NCBI GenBank assembly: GCA_039182515.1
Contig: JBCDCE010000091.1
Span: 1 to 6,735 of the forward strand
Length of the DNA: 6,735 bases
Reading direction: 5' to 3'
Origin: JBCDCE01 sp039182515
GTDB taxonomy: Bacteria; Pseudomonadota; Alphaproteobacteria; Rhodobacterales; Rhodobacteraceae
This document shows positions 1 through 5,286 of this stretch, piece after piece. The first letter of the stretch is position 1. Every line of letters begins with the position of its first letter. The position numbers were made by a program, and so were the translations under genes. The notes below the pieces were generated by a model. That model had not been told where the DNA came from. It was given only the letters and a program-made list of their open reading frames with translations, and made no database searches.

Positions 1-404
1 CTAAAATTGAAAAAGTCGCATCGGCCAAATCGACATCCATTTTGACGACCCTTTCAAAGAGCGAACACGTCGATTTTGCGCAAATCTGGGCTTGGCAAAA
101 TTGCAAAGATCCGCAGTCAAGGCTCTCTTATGGCGACCAGGACACCCTTGATATCTTAGCAAGCAAAATCCCTTCTAACGCAGCGTGCATTTTGTTCGTT
201 ACAGATGACGCCCCGCCACCCTGGCCCAGCTTTGCTGGCCCATTCCAAGCGCTATCAAGCCTTCTCGCCAATCACCGCTACTTTGAGTTCTTATTGGTCG
301 GGAAAGACCTGATCTGGTATGTCTTTGACACCCACATGAACGAACTCGTGTTTGGCGGCAGCAATACGAGGCTCAACACCCTATGCAATTTCTCTGTAGA
401 TTGA
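1..404 (+). CDS. Hypothetical protein, 5'-truncated by window edge
   Basis: Open frame entering from the left edge (first full codon at base 3) and ending with TGA at 402-404, giving at least 133 visible residues. The first internal start-like codon is TTG at 42, but no Shine-Dalgarno sequence precedes it and the frame stays open upstream, so the true start is probably outside the window. The protein is rich in aromatic residues. A central hydrophobic strand (AACILFVTDD) is followed by a proline-rich turn (APPPWPSFAG) and then by FEFLLVGKDLIWYVFDTHMN. This strand-turn-strand ending with 'YFEFLLVGKDLIWYVFDTH' recalls small cytoplasmic DUF6756-type or immunity-like proteins, but that likeness is an impression and not an assignment. 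There is no signal peptide or membrane segment in the visible part. Function unknown. Confidence 0.65.
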   Translation, partial: KIEKVASAKSTSILTTLSKSEHVDFAQIWAWQNCKDPQSRLSYGDQDTLDILASKIPSNAACILFVTDDAPPPWPSFAGPFQALSSLLANHRYFEFLLVGKDLIWYVFDTHMNELVFGGSNTRLNTLCNFSVD

Positions 405-520
405 ATACGCGCGCTGGACCTTTTTGTTAACCACCGCGAAATCTTTTGGGTTTCAAGCTAGCGTCTCACGTCGAGAGCATTGTGGTCGAAACGGCAAAAC
501 ACAACCCAGGGGTGAATTTG

Positions 521-576
521 GCATACATTGCGCATACATCATGCATAAGTTCAGACATACGCGTTACATACACGTA
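521..576. repeat. Five phased CATA(C) half-sites, 11-12 bp apart
   Basis: Direct repeats start at 521 (GCATACATTGC), 532 (GCATACATCAT), 543 (GCATAAGTTCA), 555 (ACATACGCGTT) and 566 (ACATACACGTA). Core CATA occurs at 522, 533, 544, 556 and 567, so the steps are 11, 11, 12 and 11 bases, close to one helical turn. The array lies about 150 bases upstream of the DUF4149 gene. Direct repeats with an 11-base period are the usual arrangement of OmpR/PhoB-type response regulator sites, so a multi-site operator is a reasonable inference. The regulator cannot be named from the sequence. Confidence 0.4.
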
Positions 577-671
577 AGCCACTCAATTTAATGGTGATTT
601 TGAGAAATCGGGCTTTTTTCGCATTTTCCGCACCGTACGCTCAAATAAGCAAGTCCTTACCAAAGCGACCG

Positions 672-701
672 TTGCGCAATTCTACTACCCTTGCGCAATT
701 C
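672..701. repeat. Paired TTGCGCAATTC direct repeats
   Basis: An identical 11-mer occurs at 672-682 and 691-701, 19 bases apart (just under two helical turns). Each copy contains the perfect palindrome TTGCGCAA. The second copy ends 23 bases before the DUF4149 start codon. Two dyad sites so spaced could be a dimer-binding operator near the promoter. They could also be chance in a short AT/GC-mixed stretch. They do not match the FNR/FnrL pattern TTGAT-N4-ATCAA. Confidence 0.3.
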
Positions 702-724
702 AGCGCGCCATCTACCTCTCTGGC

Positions 725-1114
725 ATGGACCAACTCTCTCTTCTTCTCACGAGCGTTCTCTTCGGCGGCATGTGCCTCTTCTCCTTTGGCTTTGCCATGC
801 TCATGTTCAAAATCTTTGAGCCCAAAGAGGCCCGTCGCGCCATCCGCGAGAGCTTTCCGCCTTATTACCTCTTTGTGATTGCAAGCAGCGCCCTAGCCGC
901 TCTCTTCGCCGCTTTAGTCTCGATCGGCGCAGGCCTCATTCTCGCTGCTATTTCGCTCAGCACAGTCTATGCGCGCCAAGTCCTAATGCCGAAAATCAAC
1001 GCTGCCACTGACACAGATAACAAGCCCGCTTTCAAACGCCTCCACGGCGCATCCGTGATCTTGCAATTAATCCAAATCGCCCTTGCAGGATGGGCCCTCA
1101 TTCAACCGGGTTAG
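725..1114 (+). CDS. DUF4149/TMEM205-like small integral membrane protein
   Basis: A 129-residue protein with four predicted membrane helices at roughly residues 5-29, 48-66, 66-85 and 108-126. Features typical of the DUF4149 (TMEM205-like) family are seen: a glycine-rich first helix (LFGGMCLFSFGFAML), the segment FEPKEARRAIRESFPPYY after it, and the motif FKRLHGASVILQLIQ with His107 at the start of the last helix. The length is somewhat short but within what is seen for bacterial members. It should sit in the inner membrane; the biochemical function of bacterial members is not known to me. The ATG at 725 is the first start codon in a long open frame, but no good Shine-Dalgarno sequence precedes it (pyrimidine-rich CTACCTCTCTGGC), so translation may be weak or leaderless. 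It stands alone, downstream of two possible operator repeats, and converges on the YHYH gene. Confidence 0.75.
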   Translation: MDQLSLLLTSVLFGGMCLFSFGFAMLMFKIFEPKEARRAIRESFPPYYLFVIASSALAALFAALVSIGAGLILAAISLSTVYARQVLMPKINAATDTDNKPAFKRLHGASVILQLIQIALAGWALIQPG

Positions 1115-1138
1115 CCCCCTCTTTTTCTTGGGCAAAAT

Positions 1139-1179
1139 ACTCCTGGGAGTCCCGCAGGGACGGGGCAGAGCCCCATCCC
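1139..1179. terminator. Hairpin cluster between convergent genes (probable bidirectional terminator / intergenic repeat)
   Basis: Three short inverted repeats follow one another between the stop codons of the DUF4149 gene (1114) and the YHYH gene (1187). They are ACTCC-TG-GGAGT at 1139-1150, GTCCC-GCA-GGGAC at 1149-1161, and GGGGC-AGA-GCCCC at 1162-1174. The last extends to GGGA/TCCC (1157-1160 with 1176-1179) across one C/A mismatch. Read on the minus strand, the stems are followed by GGAGTATTTTG, a weak T run; on the plus strand no T tract follows. The minus-strand wording GGGGCTCTGCCCC...GGGACTCC...GGAGTATTTTG resembles an element I remember as frequent downstream of genes in Rhodobacterales. 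That memory is not checked here. Confidence 0.5.
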
Positions 1180-1186
1180 AACGGCT

Positions 1187-1945
1187 CTAGCCACGCAAAC
1201 GGGCAATCTCTGTGCCCCACAAACACCGCGGATAAAAGGGATAGGCATCGGTGGCGAAGTACACATATTTGCCCGACGAAGTGGTCGTCCCATTGCATTC
1301 ATCCAAGTTGCCAAGCCCTTGAATAAATTCGAAGTCTTGGTTGTAGGTCCCATCATAGGCTCCAAATGGCGCTGTGGGTCTGGTGCCAGATTTTAGCTGG
1401 TAAGATGGCTGGGCGGCATCGCCTATATAGTGAATTTCAAAGCCATCCGCTGCATAGCCAAAAAGCGAGCCTTGCGAGATCTCTGGCTCCGCATCAGGCA
1501 CGCCGTGGTAGTGATAGAGCCCGCGTTTGTCGACATGGGCGTTGTTGGCATCGAGCCCAAGTGTGTTGTCTGGCCCCATACCATCAAGGTTCCAGCCCGA
1601 GCTGCGATTGCGCGAATGCCCCCGTCGGCTTGAACCGTCATTCCAATCAGCCGTGCCGGGCCGGATTAAGATGCCATTTAAGGCCATCCCAACGTTCTCA
1701 ACCTTTTGAGGGCTCGCGCCCTTTGCTGGGCTCAGCGGCACGCAAAGCTGGAGATCTTGCTGTGCAAAAGAATGTGGATTGCCGGAGTTGGGGAAACTTC
1801 CAATCGCGTGGTTGGGCACACCGTTTGAGCTCAAACAGCGGGTGTCACCACGATCTGAAATATCAACGCGATTGCTCGCCGCAAAGGCCAGACCTGCACC
1901 TAAAAGAATGCCTAAGGCACTCACAGCAAATGGAATTCGAAACAT
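1187..1945 (-). CDS. Secreted YHYH-domain protein
   Basis: A 252-residue protein. The ATG at 1945 is chosen because it begins a clean Sec signal peptide (MFRIPFAVSALGILLGAGLAFA, cleavage probably after residue 22) and is preceded by GAGGG at suitable spacing. An upstream frame extension to 2083 would bury the signal peptide and overlap tgt. The mature part carries the family's name-giving YHYH motif at residues 144-147 (GLYHYHG), then FGYAADGFEIHY (162-173) and a C-terminal block LDECNGT...YFATDAYPFYPRCLWGT (about 214-245), all typical of the YHYH family (PF14240). Cys37, Cys68, Cys217 and Cys241 could form disulphides in the periplasm. The clustered histidines suggest metal binding, but the molecular role of the family is not established to my knowledge. 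It lies 76 bases downstream of tgt on the same strand and may be cotranscribed or have its own promoter in that gap. Confidence 0.85.
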   Translation of the reverse strand: MFRIPFAVSALGILLGAGLAFAASNRVDISDRGDTRCLSSNGVPNHAIGSFPNSGNPHSFAQQDLQLCVPLSPAKGASPQKVENVGMALNGILIRPGTADWNDGSSRRGHSRNRSSGWNLDGMGPDNTLGLDANNAHVDKRGLYHYHGVPDAEPEISQGSLFGYAADGFEIHYIGDAAQPSYQLKSGTRPTAPFGAYDGTYNQDFEFIQGLGNLDECNGTTTSSGKYVYFATDAYPFYPRCLWGTEIARLRG

Positions 1946-2021
1946 GGGTTGTCCCTCGTTGTGATTTGAAGGGTCAAACGTGGGTAAATCCAAGTTCCGT
2001 CGCTGGCTTCCACAGTTTTTG

Positions 2022-3152
2022 CTAAAGCGGTTCAATATCCCCTTGTGCCCGGCCCGCATGAAAACCAGATTCCCAATCCGCAAACCGTCTTTGTGAGATT
2101 GCCTCGCGCATACCGCTCATAATCTCCTGAAAATAATGCAAATTATGCCAGGTCAGGAGCATCCCAGAGATCATTTCGCCCGCCCGAAACACATGATGCA
2201 GATAGGCACGGCTGTAATTTGAACAGGCCGGGCATGTGCAGGCTGCATCTAAGGGGCGCGGATCATCTGCGTGGCGCGCGTTTTTGATATTCACCACCCC
2301 GTGACGCGTAAAAACCTGGCCTGTACGACCCGACCGCGAGGGCAGCACGCAGTCCATCATATCCACACCGCGCTTCACAGCGCCTACGATATCATCGGGC
2401 TTGCCGACGCCCATCAAATAGCGCGGCTTGTCTTTGGGAAGCTGCTCTGGCGCGAAATCCAAACAGCCAAACATCGCCTCTTGCCCTTCGCCCACCGCCA
2501 AGCCGCCAATGGCATAGCCTTCAAAGCCAATTGCGCGCAGCGCCTGAGCACTTTCTTCGCGCAAGTCTTCTTCGAGACCACCTTGTTGGATGCCAAATAG
2601 CGCGTGCCCAGGCCGATCGCCAAAGGCGTCCCGCGACCGCGCCGCCCAGCGCATCGAAAGCGCCATGCTTTCAGCAATCCGCTCTTTGCTTGCGGGCAAA
2701 GCGGGGCATTCGTCAAAGCACATTACGATGTCGCTGCCCAACAGCTTTTGGATCTCCATGGAGCGCTCTGGGCTCAGCATGTGTTTGGATCCGTCGATAT
2801 GGGATTTGAAGGTCACGCCGTCTTCCGTGAGCTTGCGCAGGCTGCTCAGCGACATCACCTGAAAGCCGCCAGAGTCCGTCAAGATTGGGCGTTCCCAATT
2901 CATGAACTGGTGCAAGCCGCCCAAGCGATCTATCCGCTCGGCCGTAGGGCGCAGCATCAAATGATAGGTATTGCCGAGCAAAATATCCGCCCCTGTGGCG
3001 CGCACAGACTCGGGCATCATAGCCTTCACGGTTGCGGCCGTGCCCACAGGCATAAAAGCTGGCGTGCGGATCTCGCCGCGCGGGGTTGAGATTTGGCCCA
3101 GGCGCGCGCGCCCATCAGTGGCTTTGAGCTCAAAAGAGAAAGACTGTGTCAT
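2022..3152 (-). CDS. tgt: Queuine tRNA-ribosyltransferase (tRNA-guanine transglycosylase)
   Basis: This cytoplasmic enzyme exchanges guanine-34 for a queuosine precursor (preQ1 in most bacteria) in the anticodon of tRNAs Asp, Asn, His and Tyr. The 376-residue protein matches bacterial Tgt in length and over its whole length. Visible landmarks are TPAFMPVGT (30-38), GNTYHL (60-65), DSGGFQVMSL with the general-base Asp93, and GIQQGG (187-192). GGLAVGE (216-222) and DCVLPSRSGRTG with the nucleophile Asp267 follow. The zinc site is Cys305-X-Cys307-X2-Cys310 with His336; the 26-residue gap to the histidine is the same as in the Zymomonas enzyme. All key residues are intact. The start ATG at 3152 has AGAGG seven bases upstream. 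It is transcribed divergently from the rimK-like gene. The partner queA is not in this window. Confidence 0.97.
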   Translation of the reverse strand: MTQSFSFELKATDGRARLGQISTPRGEIRTPAFMPVGTAATVKAMMPESVRATGADILLGNTYHLMLRPTAERIDRLGGLHQFMNWERPILTDSGGFQVMSLSSLRKLTEDGVTFKSHIDGSKHMLSPERSMEIQKLLGSDIVMCFDECPALPASKERIAESMALSMRWAARSRDAFGDRPGHALFGIQQGGLEEDLREESAQALRAIGFEGYAIGGLAVGEGQEAMFGCLDFAPEQLPKDKPRYLMGVGKPDDIVGAVKRGVDMMDCVLPSRSGRTGQVFTRHGVVNIKNARHADDPRPLDAACTCPACSNYSRAYLHHVFRAGEMISGMLLTWHNLHYFQEIMSGMREAISQRRFADWESGFHAGRAQGDIEPL

Positions 3153-3261
3153 GCCATAGCCTCTAGGAGCTTCGCGCGCGTTTGAAAAGAGCGCTGCATC
3201 TCGGCCAACGTTGCTCTATGCTGGGGGAAAGCGATGTGAAATCAAGGGCAAGGGAGCGTCG
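3153..3261. promoter_or_regulatory. Divergent intergenic region tgt / rimBK-like
   Basis: These 109 bases separate two divergently transcribed genes, so promoters for both should lie here. The Shine-Dalgarno sequences are clear: AGAGG upstream of tgt on the minus strand and AAGGGAG upstream of 3262 on the plus strand. I could not pick -35/-10 pairs with good spacing: TTGAAA at 3182 has no convincing -10 at 17 bases, and TATGCT at 3217 is too distant from it. No long inverted repeat or terminator was seen. Confidence 0.45.
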
Positions 3262-4650
3262 ATGGCGGATCCGATTAAAGTTGGCTGGGAAGAATGGCTT
3301 GCATTGCCAGACTTGGGCATCCCTGCCCTGAAGGTCAAAATCGACACTGGGGCTAAGACTTCTGCCTTGCATGCCTTTGATATTGAACCATTTGGGCGCA
3401 CCCGCCCCCGCGTGCGCTTTATGGTGCAACCCATTCCTCAACGCCCTGATTTGGTGATCGCCTGCTCAGCCGATTTGGTTGATCAGCGCGAGATCACATC
3501 TTCCAATGGCGAGCGAGAAATGCGCTACGTGGTGGAGACAGATGTGGCTATGGGCGAGCACCGTTGGCCGATTGAGATCACGCTCACGAACCGGGCCACC
3601 ATGTCGAGCCGCATGCTGTTGGGTCGCCAAGCTTTGGGCGAGAACGTTATGGTGGCGCCGGGCGAGAAGAACTATCAGCCTGAGCTCAGCTATGATGTGT
3701 ACCACTCCGCCAAGATGCGGGAGCGTGCACCGGCACGCGCCTTGCGCATTGCGGTGCTCAGCCGGGAGGATAATTACTCCACCCGCAAGCTCGTGGAAGA
3801 AGGCGAAGCGCGGGGCCACACCGTGGAAGTGATCGACACGACGCGGTGCTACATGGCCATCAATGCGGTTGCCCCTGAGGTTTACTACGACGGGGCTCGC
3901 CTGCCCCGCTTTGATGCGGTGATCCCGCGGATCGGCGCCTCCATCACGCCCTACGGCACCGCCATCGTGCGCCAATTTGAAACGCTTGGCACTTATTGCG
4001 TAAATGGCTCCGAAGGCATCACCGCAAGCCGCGACAAGCTGCACGCTCACCAGCTTTTGGCGCGCGGCCATATCGGCATGCCGACCACGGCCTTTGCCGC
4101 TTCACCCAAAGACACGCGCAACCTGATGCAGCTCGTGGGCACGGCGCCGCTCATCGTGAAGCTCTTGGAATCCACACAAGGTAAAGGCGTTGTATTGGCA
4201 GAGACCAAAAAGGCCGCCGAGTCTGTGATCGACGCCTTTCGCGGCCTCAAAGCCAACTTTCTCGTACAGGACTTTGTCAAAGAAAGTGCGGGCGAAGACA
4301 TTCGGTGTTTGGTCATCGCAGGACGCGTGGTTGCGGCCATGAAGCGCACATCTGATGGTGAGGATTTCCGCTCAAACCTGCACAGAGGTGGTTCTGCCAA
4401 AGTGGTGCGGATCACCAAAGAAGAGCGCGAAGTGGCGGTGCATGCGGCACGCACATTCCGCTTAGGGCTTGCCGGCGTTGATATGCTGCGTTCCAACGAT
4501 GGGCCAAAAATCCTCGAGGTGAACAGCTCGCCTGGCCTTGAAGGGATTGAAACCGCCACAGGCAAAAATCTCGCAGGCCTGCTATATGATGCCATTGAAA
4601 AGCGCGTACGCCCGCATCCCGTGCGCCGCCGCAAATCTGCACAAACTTAG
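3262..4650 (+). CDS. RimB-like retropepsin domain fused to RimK-like ATP-grasp alpha-L-glutamate ligase
   Basis: A 462-residue two-domain protein. Residues about 5-145 resemble the RimB/LysX-like 'ATP-dependent zinc protease' domain (DUF785, PF05618): VKIDTGAKTSALHA contains the retropepsin-type DTGA with Asp28, and later SSRMLLGRQAL (115-125) follows the family pattern. Residues about 160-450 align closely with E. coli RimK from memory: LRIAVLSRED, CYMAINAVAPEVYY, RFDAVIPRIGASITPYG, PLIVKLLESTQGKGVVLAET, DIRCLVIAGRVVAAMKR, FRSNLHRGG and ILEVNSSPGLEGIE (ATP/Mg-binding Glu419 and Asn421). RimK adds glutamates to the C-terminus of ribosomal protein S6; substrate here is inferred only. The ATG at 3262 is preferred over an in-frame TTG at 3211 because AAGGGAG lies just upstream and the extra 17 residues are not family-like. 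The C-terminus is basic (RVRPHPVRRRKS). Separate rimA or rimB genes are not present in the window. Confidence 0.93.
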   Translation: MADPIKVGWEEWLALPDLGIPALKVKIDTGAKTSALHAFDIEPFGRTRPRVRFMVQPIPQRPDLVIACSADLVDQREITSSNGEREMRYVVETDVAMGEHRWPIEITLTNRATMSSRMLLGRQALGENVMVAPGEKNYQPELSYDVYHSAKMRERAPARALRIAVLSREDNYSTRKLVEEGEARGHTVEVIDTTRCYMAINAVAPEVYYDGARLPRFDAVIPRIGASITPYGTAIVRQFETLGTYCVNGSEGITASRDKLHAHQLLARGHIGMPTTAFAASPKDTRNLMQLVGTAPLIVKLLESTQGKGVVLAETKKAAESVIDAFRGLKANFLVQDFVKESAGEDIRCLVIAGRVVAAMKRTSDGEDFRSNLHRGGSAKVVRITKEEREVAVHAARTFRLGLAGVDMLRSNDGPKILEVNSSPGLEGIETATGKNLAGLLYDAIEKRVRPHPVRRRKSAQT

Positions 4651-4894
4651 AGCATCCTCGAATTGGTCTTCAACTAATACTCAAAGAACTGAGACCAGCA
4701 CCTGACCGCGGGCGTCGGGCTGAAAGCCCCCGCCCAGGGGACGCGGCCCGGATACGATAAGGTGCTGGTCGGCTTCGCCTCCTTTGAACGGTTGATGAGC
4801 GGGGTGCTTCAGGTTTTGAGACGACGCTCAAGAGGCTGGACGCGGCACGCGTTAATGCCTATGTCCCTCACTCAGGTATTTTGAGGAACGCATC
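4651..4894 (+). ncRNA. Structured intergenic region, possible leader RNA or small RNA before the sufT-like gene
   Basis: No protein gene is convincing in these 244 bases, but they are dense in inverted repeats. The strongest is a perfect 11-bp stem, GACCAGCACCT (4693-4703) with AGGTGCTGGTC (4760-4770). Inside it lies the hairpin GGGCG-TC-GGGCT-GAA-AGCCC-C-CGCCC (4710-4735), which competes with GCGTC (4712-4716)/GACGC (4740-4744) and CGGGC (4709-4713)/GCCCG (4746-4750). Upstream, GGTCT (4666-4670) can pair with AGACC (4692-4696), sharing bases with the 11-bp stem. Downstream come GGC-TTC-GCC (4771-4779), TTGAG/CTCAA (4816-4831) and CGCG-GCA-CGCG (4841-4851). It could be a cis-acting leader, a free small RNA, or a copy of a dispersed palindromic repeat. 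It matches no RNA family I can name (not SRP RNA, tmRNA, RNase P, TPP, cobalamin or SAM types). Strand is inferred from the flanking genes. Confidence 0.35.
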
Positions 4895-5257
4895 ATGTCG
4901 ACTGTGGAACCGCCAATGGAAGGCACACCCTTGATCAAGCCGTCCTCTGTGGACCACCCTCTCTTTGACGGTGTGGTCGAGGCCTGCCGATCGGTCTTTG
5001 ACCCTGAAATCCCAGTGAACATCTACGATCTGGGACTGGTTTACACCATCGATATCAATGCTGAGAACGAGGTGGATGTGGTCATGACCCTCACGGCCCC
5101 AGGGTGCCCTGTGGCCGGTGAAATGCCTGGCTGGTTGGCGGACGCCATCGAGCCCGTTGCAGGCGTCAAACAGGTCAACGTCGAGATCACATGGGAGCCG
5201 CAATGGGGCATGGACATGATGTCAGACGAGGCCCGCCTCGAGCTCGGGTTTATGTAG
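4895..5257 (+). CDS. SufT-like DUF59/MIP18 Fe-S assembly protein
   Basis: A 120-residue single-domain protein of the DUF59 (MIP18/PaaD-like, PF01883) family, SUF-associated type. Landmarks are FDPEIPVNIYDLGLVYTIDI (35-54), VVMTLTAPGCPVAGEMPGWL (62-81) with the conserved Cys71, and VEITWEPQWGMDMMSDEARLELG (96-118). The sequence after the tryptophan is typical of the SufT group and not of PaaD or of Mrp. Proteins of this group act in the cytoplasm as accessory factors for maturation of Fe-S proteins, probably in transfer of clusters to targets; Cys71 is the expected functional residue. The ATG at 4895 has GAGGA seven to eight bases upstream. Its leader is the structured region described separately. 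The main suf operon is not in this window. It converges, with a 21-base gap, on the lipoprotein gene. Confidence 0.9.
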   Translation: MSTVEPPMEGTPLIKPSSVDHPLFDGVVEACRSVFDPEIPVNIYDLGLVYTIDINAENEVDVVMTLTAPGCPVAGEMPGWLADAIEPVAGVKQVNVEITWEPQWGMDMMSDEARLELGFM

Positions 5258-5262
5258 CCTCA

Positions 5263-5286
5263 GCTTTTAATACGGCTTTTAATACG
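5263..5286. repeat. 12-bp tandem duplication spanning a stop codon
   Basis: GCTTTTAATACG occurs twice in perfect tandem (5263-5274, 5275-5286) and is followed by GC again. On the minus strand each copy reads CCG TAT TAA AAG in frame with the lipoprotein gene, so its last codons and stop (Pro-Tyr-stop) are duplicated just after the real stop. The repeat fills the 21-base gap between the convergent sufT-like and lipoprotein genes and adds a back-up stop codon. It is probably a replication-slippage product. Confidence 0.85.

Larger units (their letters stand above)
405..724. other. 320-base non-coding gap with short repeats
   Basis: No gene is supported here. It carries a cluster of CATA(C) half-sites (521-576) and two copies of TTGCGCAATTC (672-682 and 691-701), each annotated separately. 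No convincing terminator for the upstream gene was seen: no GC stem with a following T tract. The frame that leads into the DUF4149 gene stays open for more than 40 codons upstream of 725, but it contains no ATG, GTG or TTG, so I do not extend that gene. A frame starting with ATG at 591 overlaps the DUF4149 gene in another phase and looks like a shadow. Confidence 0.6.

Noticed and set aside
19..31. 13-mer CATCGGCCAAATC also present at 6079-6091
   Set aside because: A single shared short word inside two unrelated coding frames is compatible with chance.
521..576. CRISPR-like array from the CATAC repeats
   Set aside because: Units of 11 bases with no spacers and only a 5-base core do not fit a CRISPR array.
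591..878. 95-codon plus-strand frame overlapping the DUF4149 gene
   Set aside because: It lies out of phase with a protein that has clear membrane helices and family motifs, and its Ser/Pro-rich sequence is typical of a shadow frame.
1946..2083. 46-residue N-terminal extension of the YHYH gene overlapping the end of tgt
   Set aside because: It would place a clear signal peptide inside the protein; the ATG at 1945 has its own GAGGG ribosome binding site.
3211..3261. TTG start giving 17 extra residues on the RimBK-like protein
   Set aside because: ATG at 3262 is preceded by AAGGGAG, and the family-like sequence begins after it.
3466..4071. 201-codon reverse-strand open frame inside the rimK-like gene
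   Set aside because: It is antisense to a strongly conserved gene, its composition is that of a codon-bias shadow, and no domain is recognisable.
4693..4884. Small open frame with possible starts GTG 4762 or ATG 4795, ending TGA 4882-4884
   Set aside because: No Shine-Dalgarno sequence, no recognisable protein, and the region is better explained by inverted repeats; a leader peptide of about 29 residues cannot be fully excluded.
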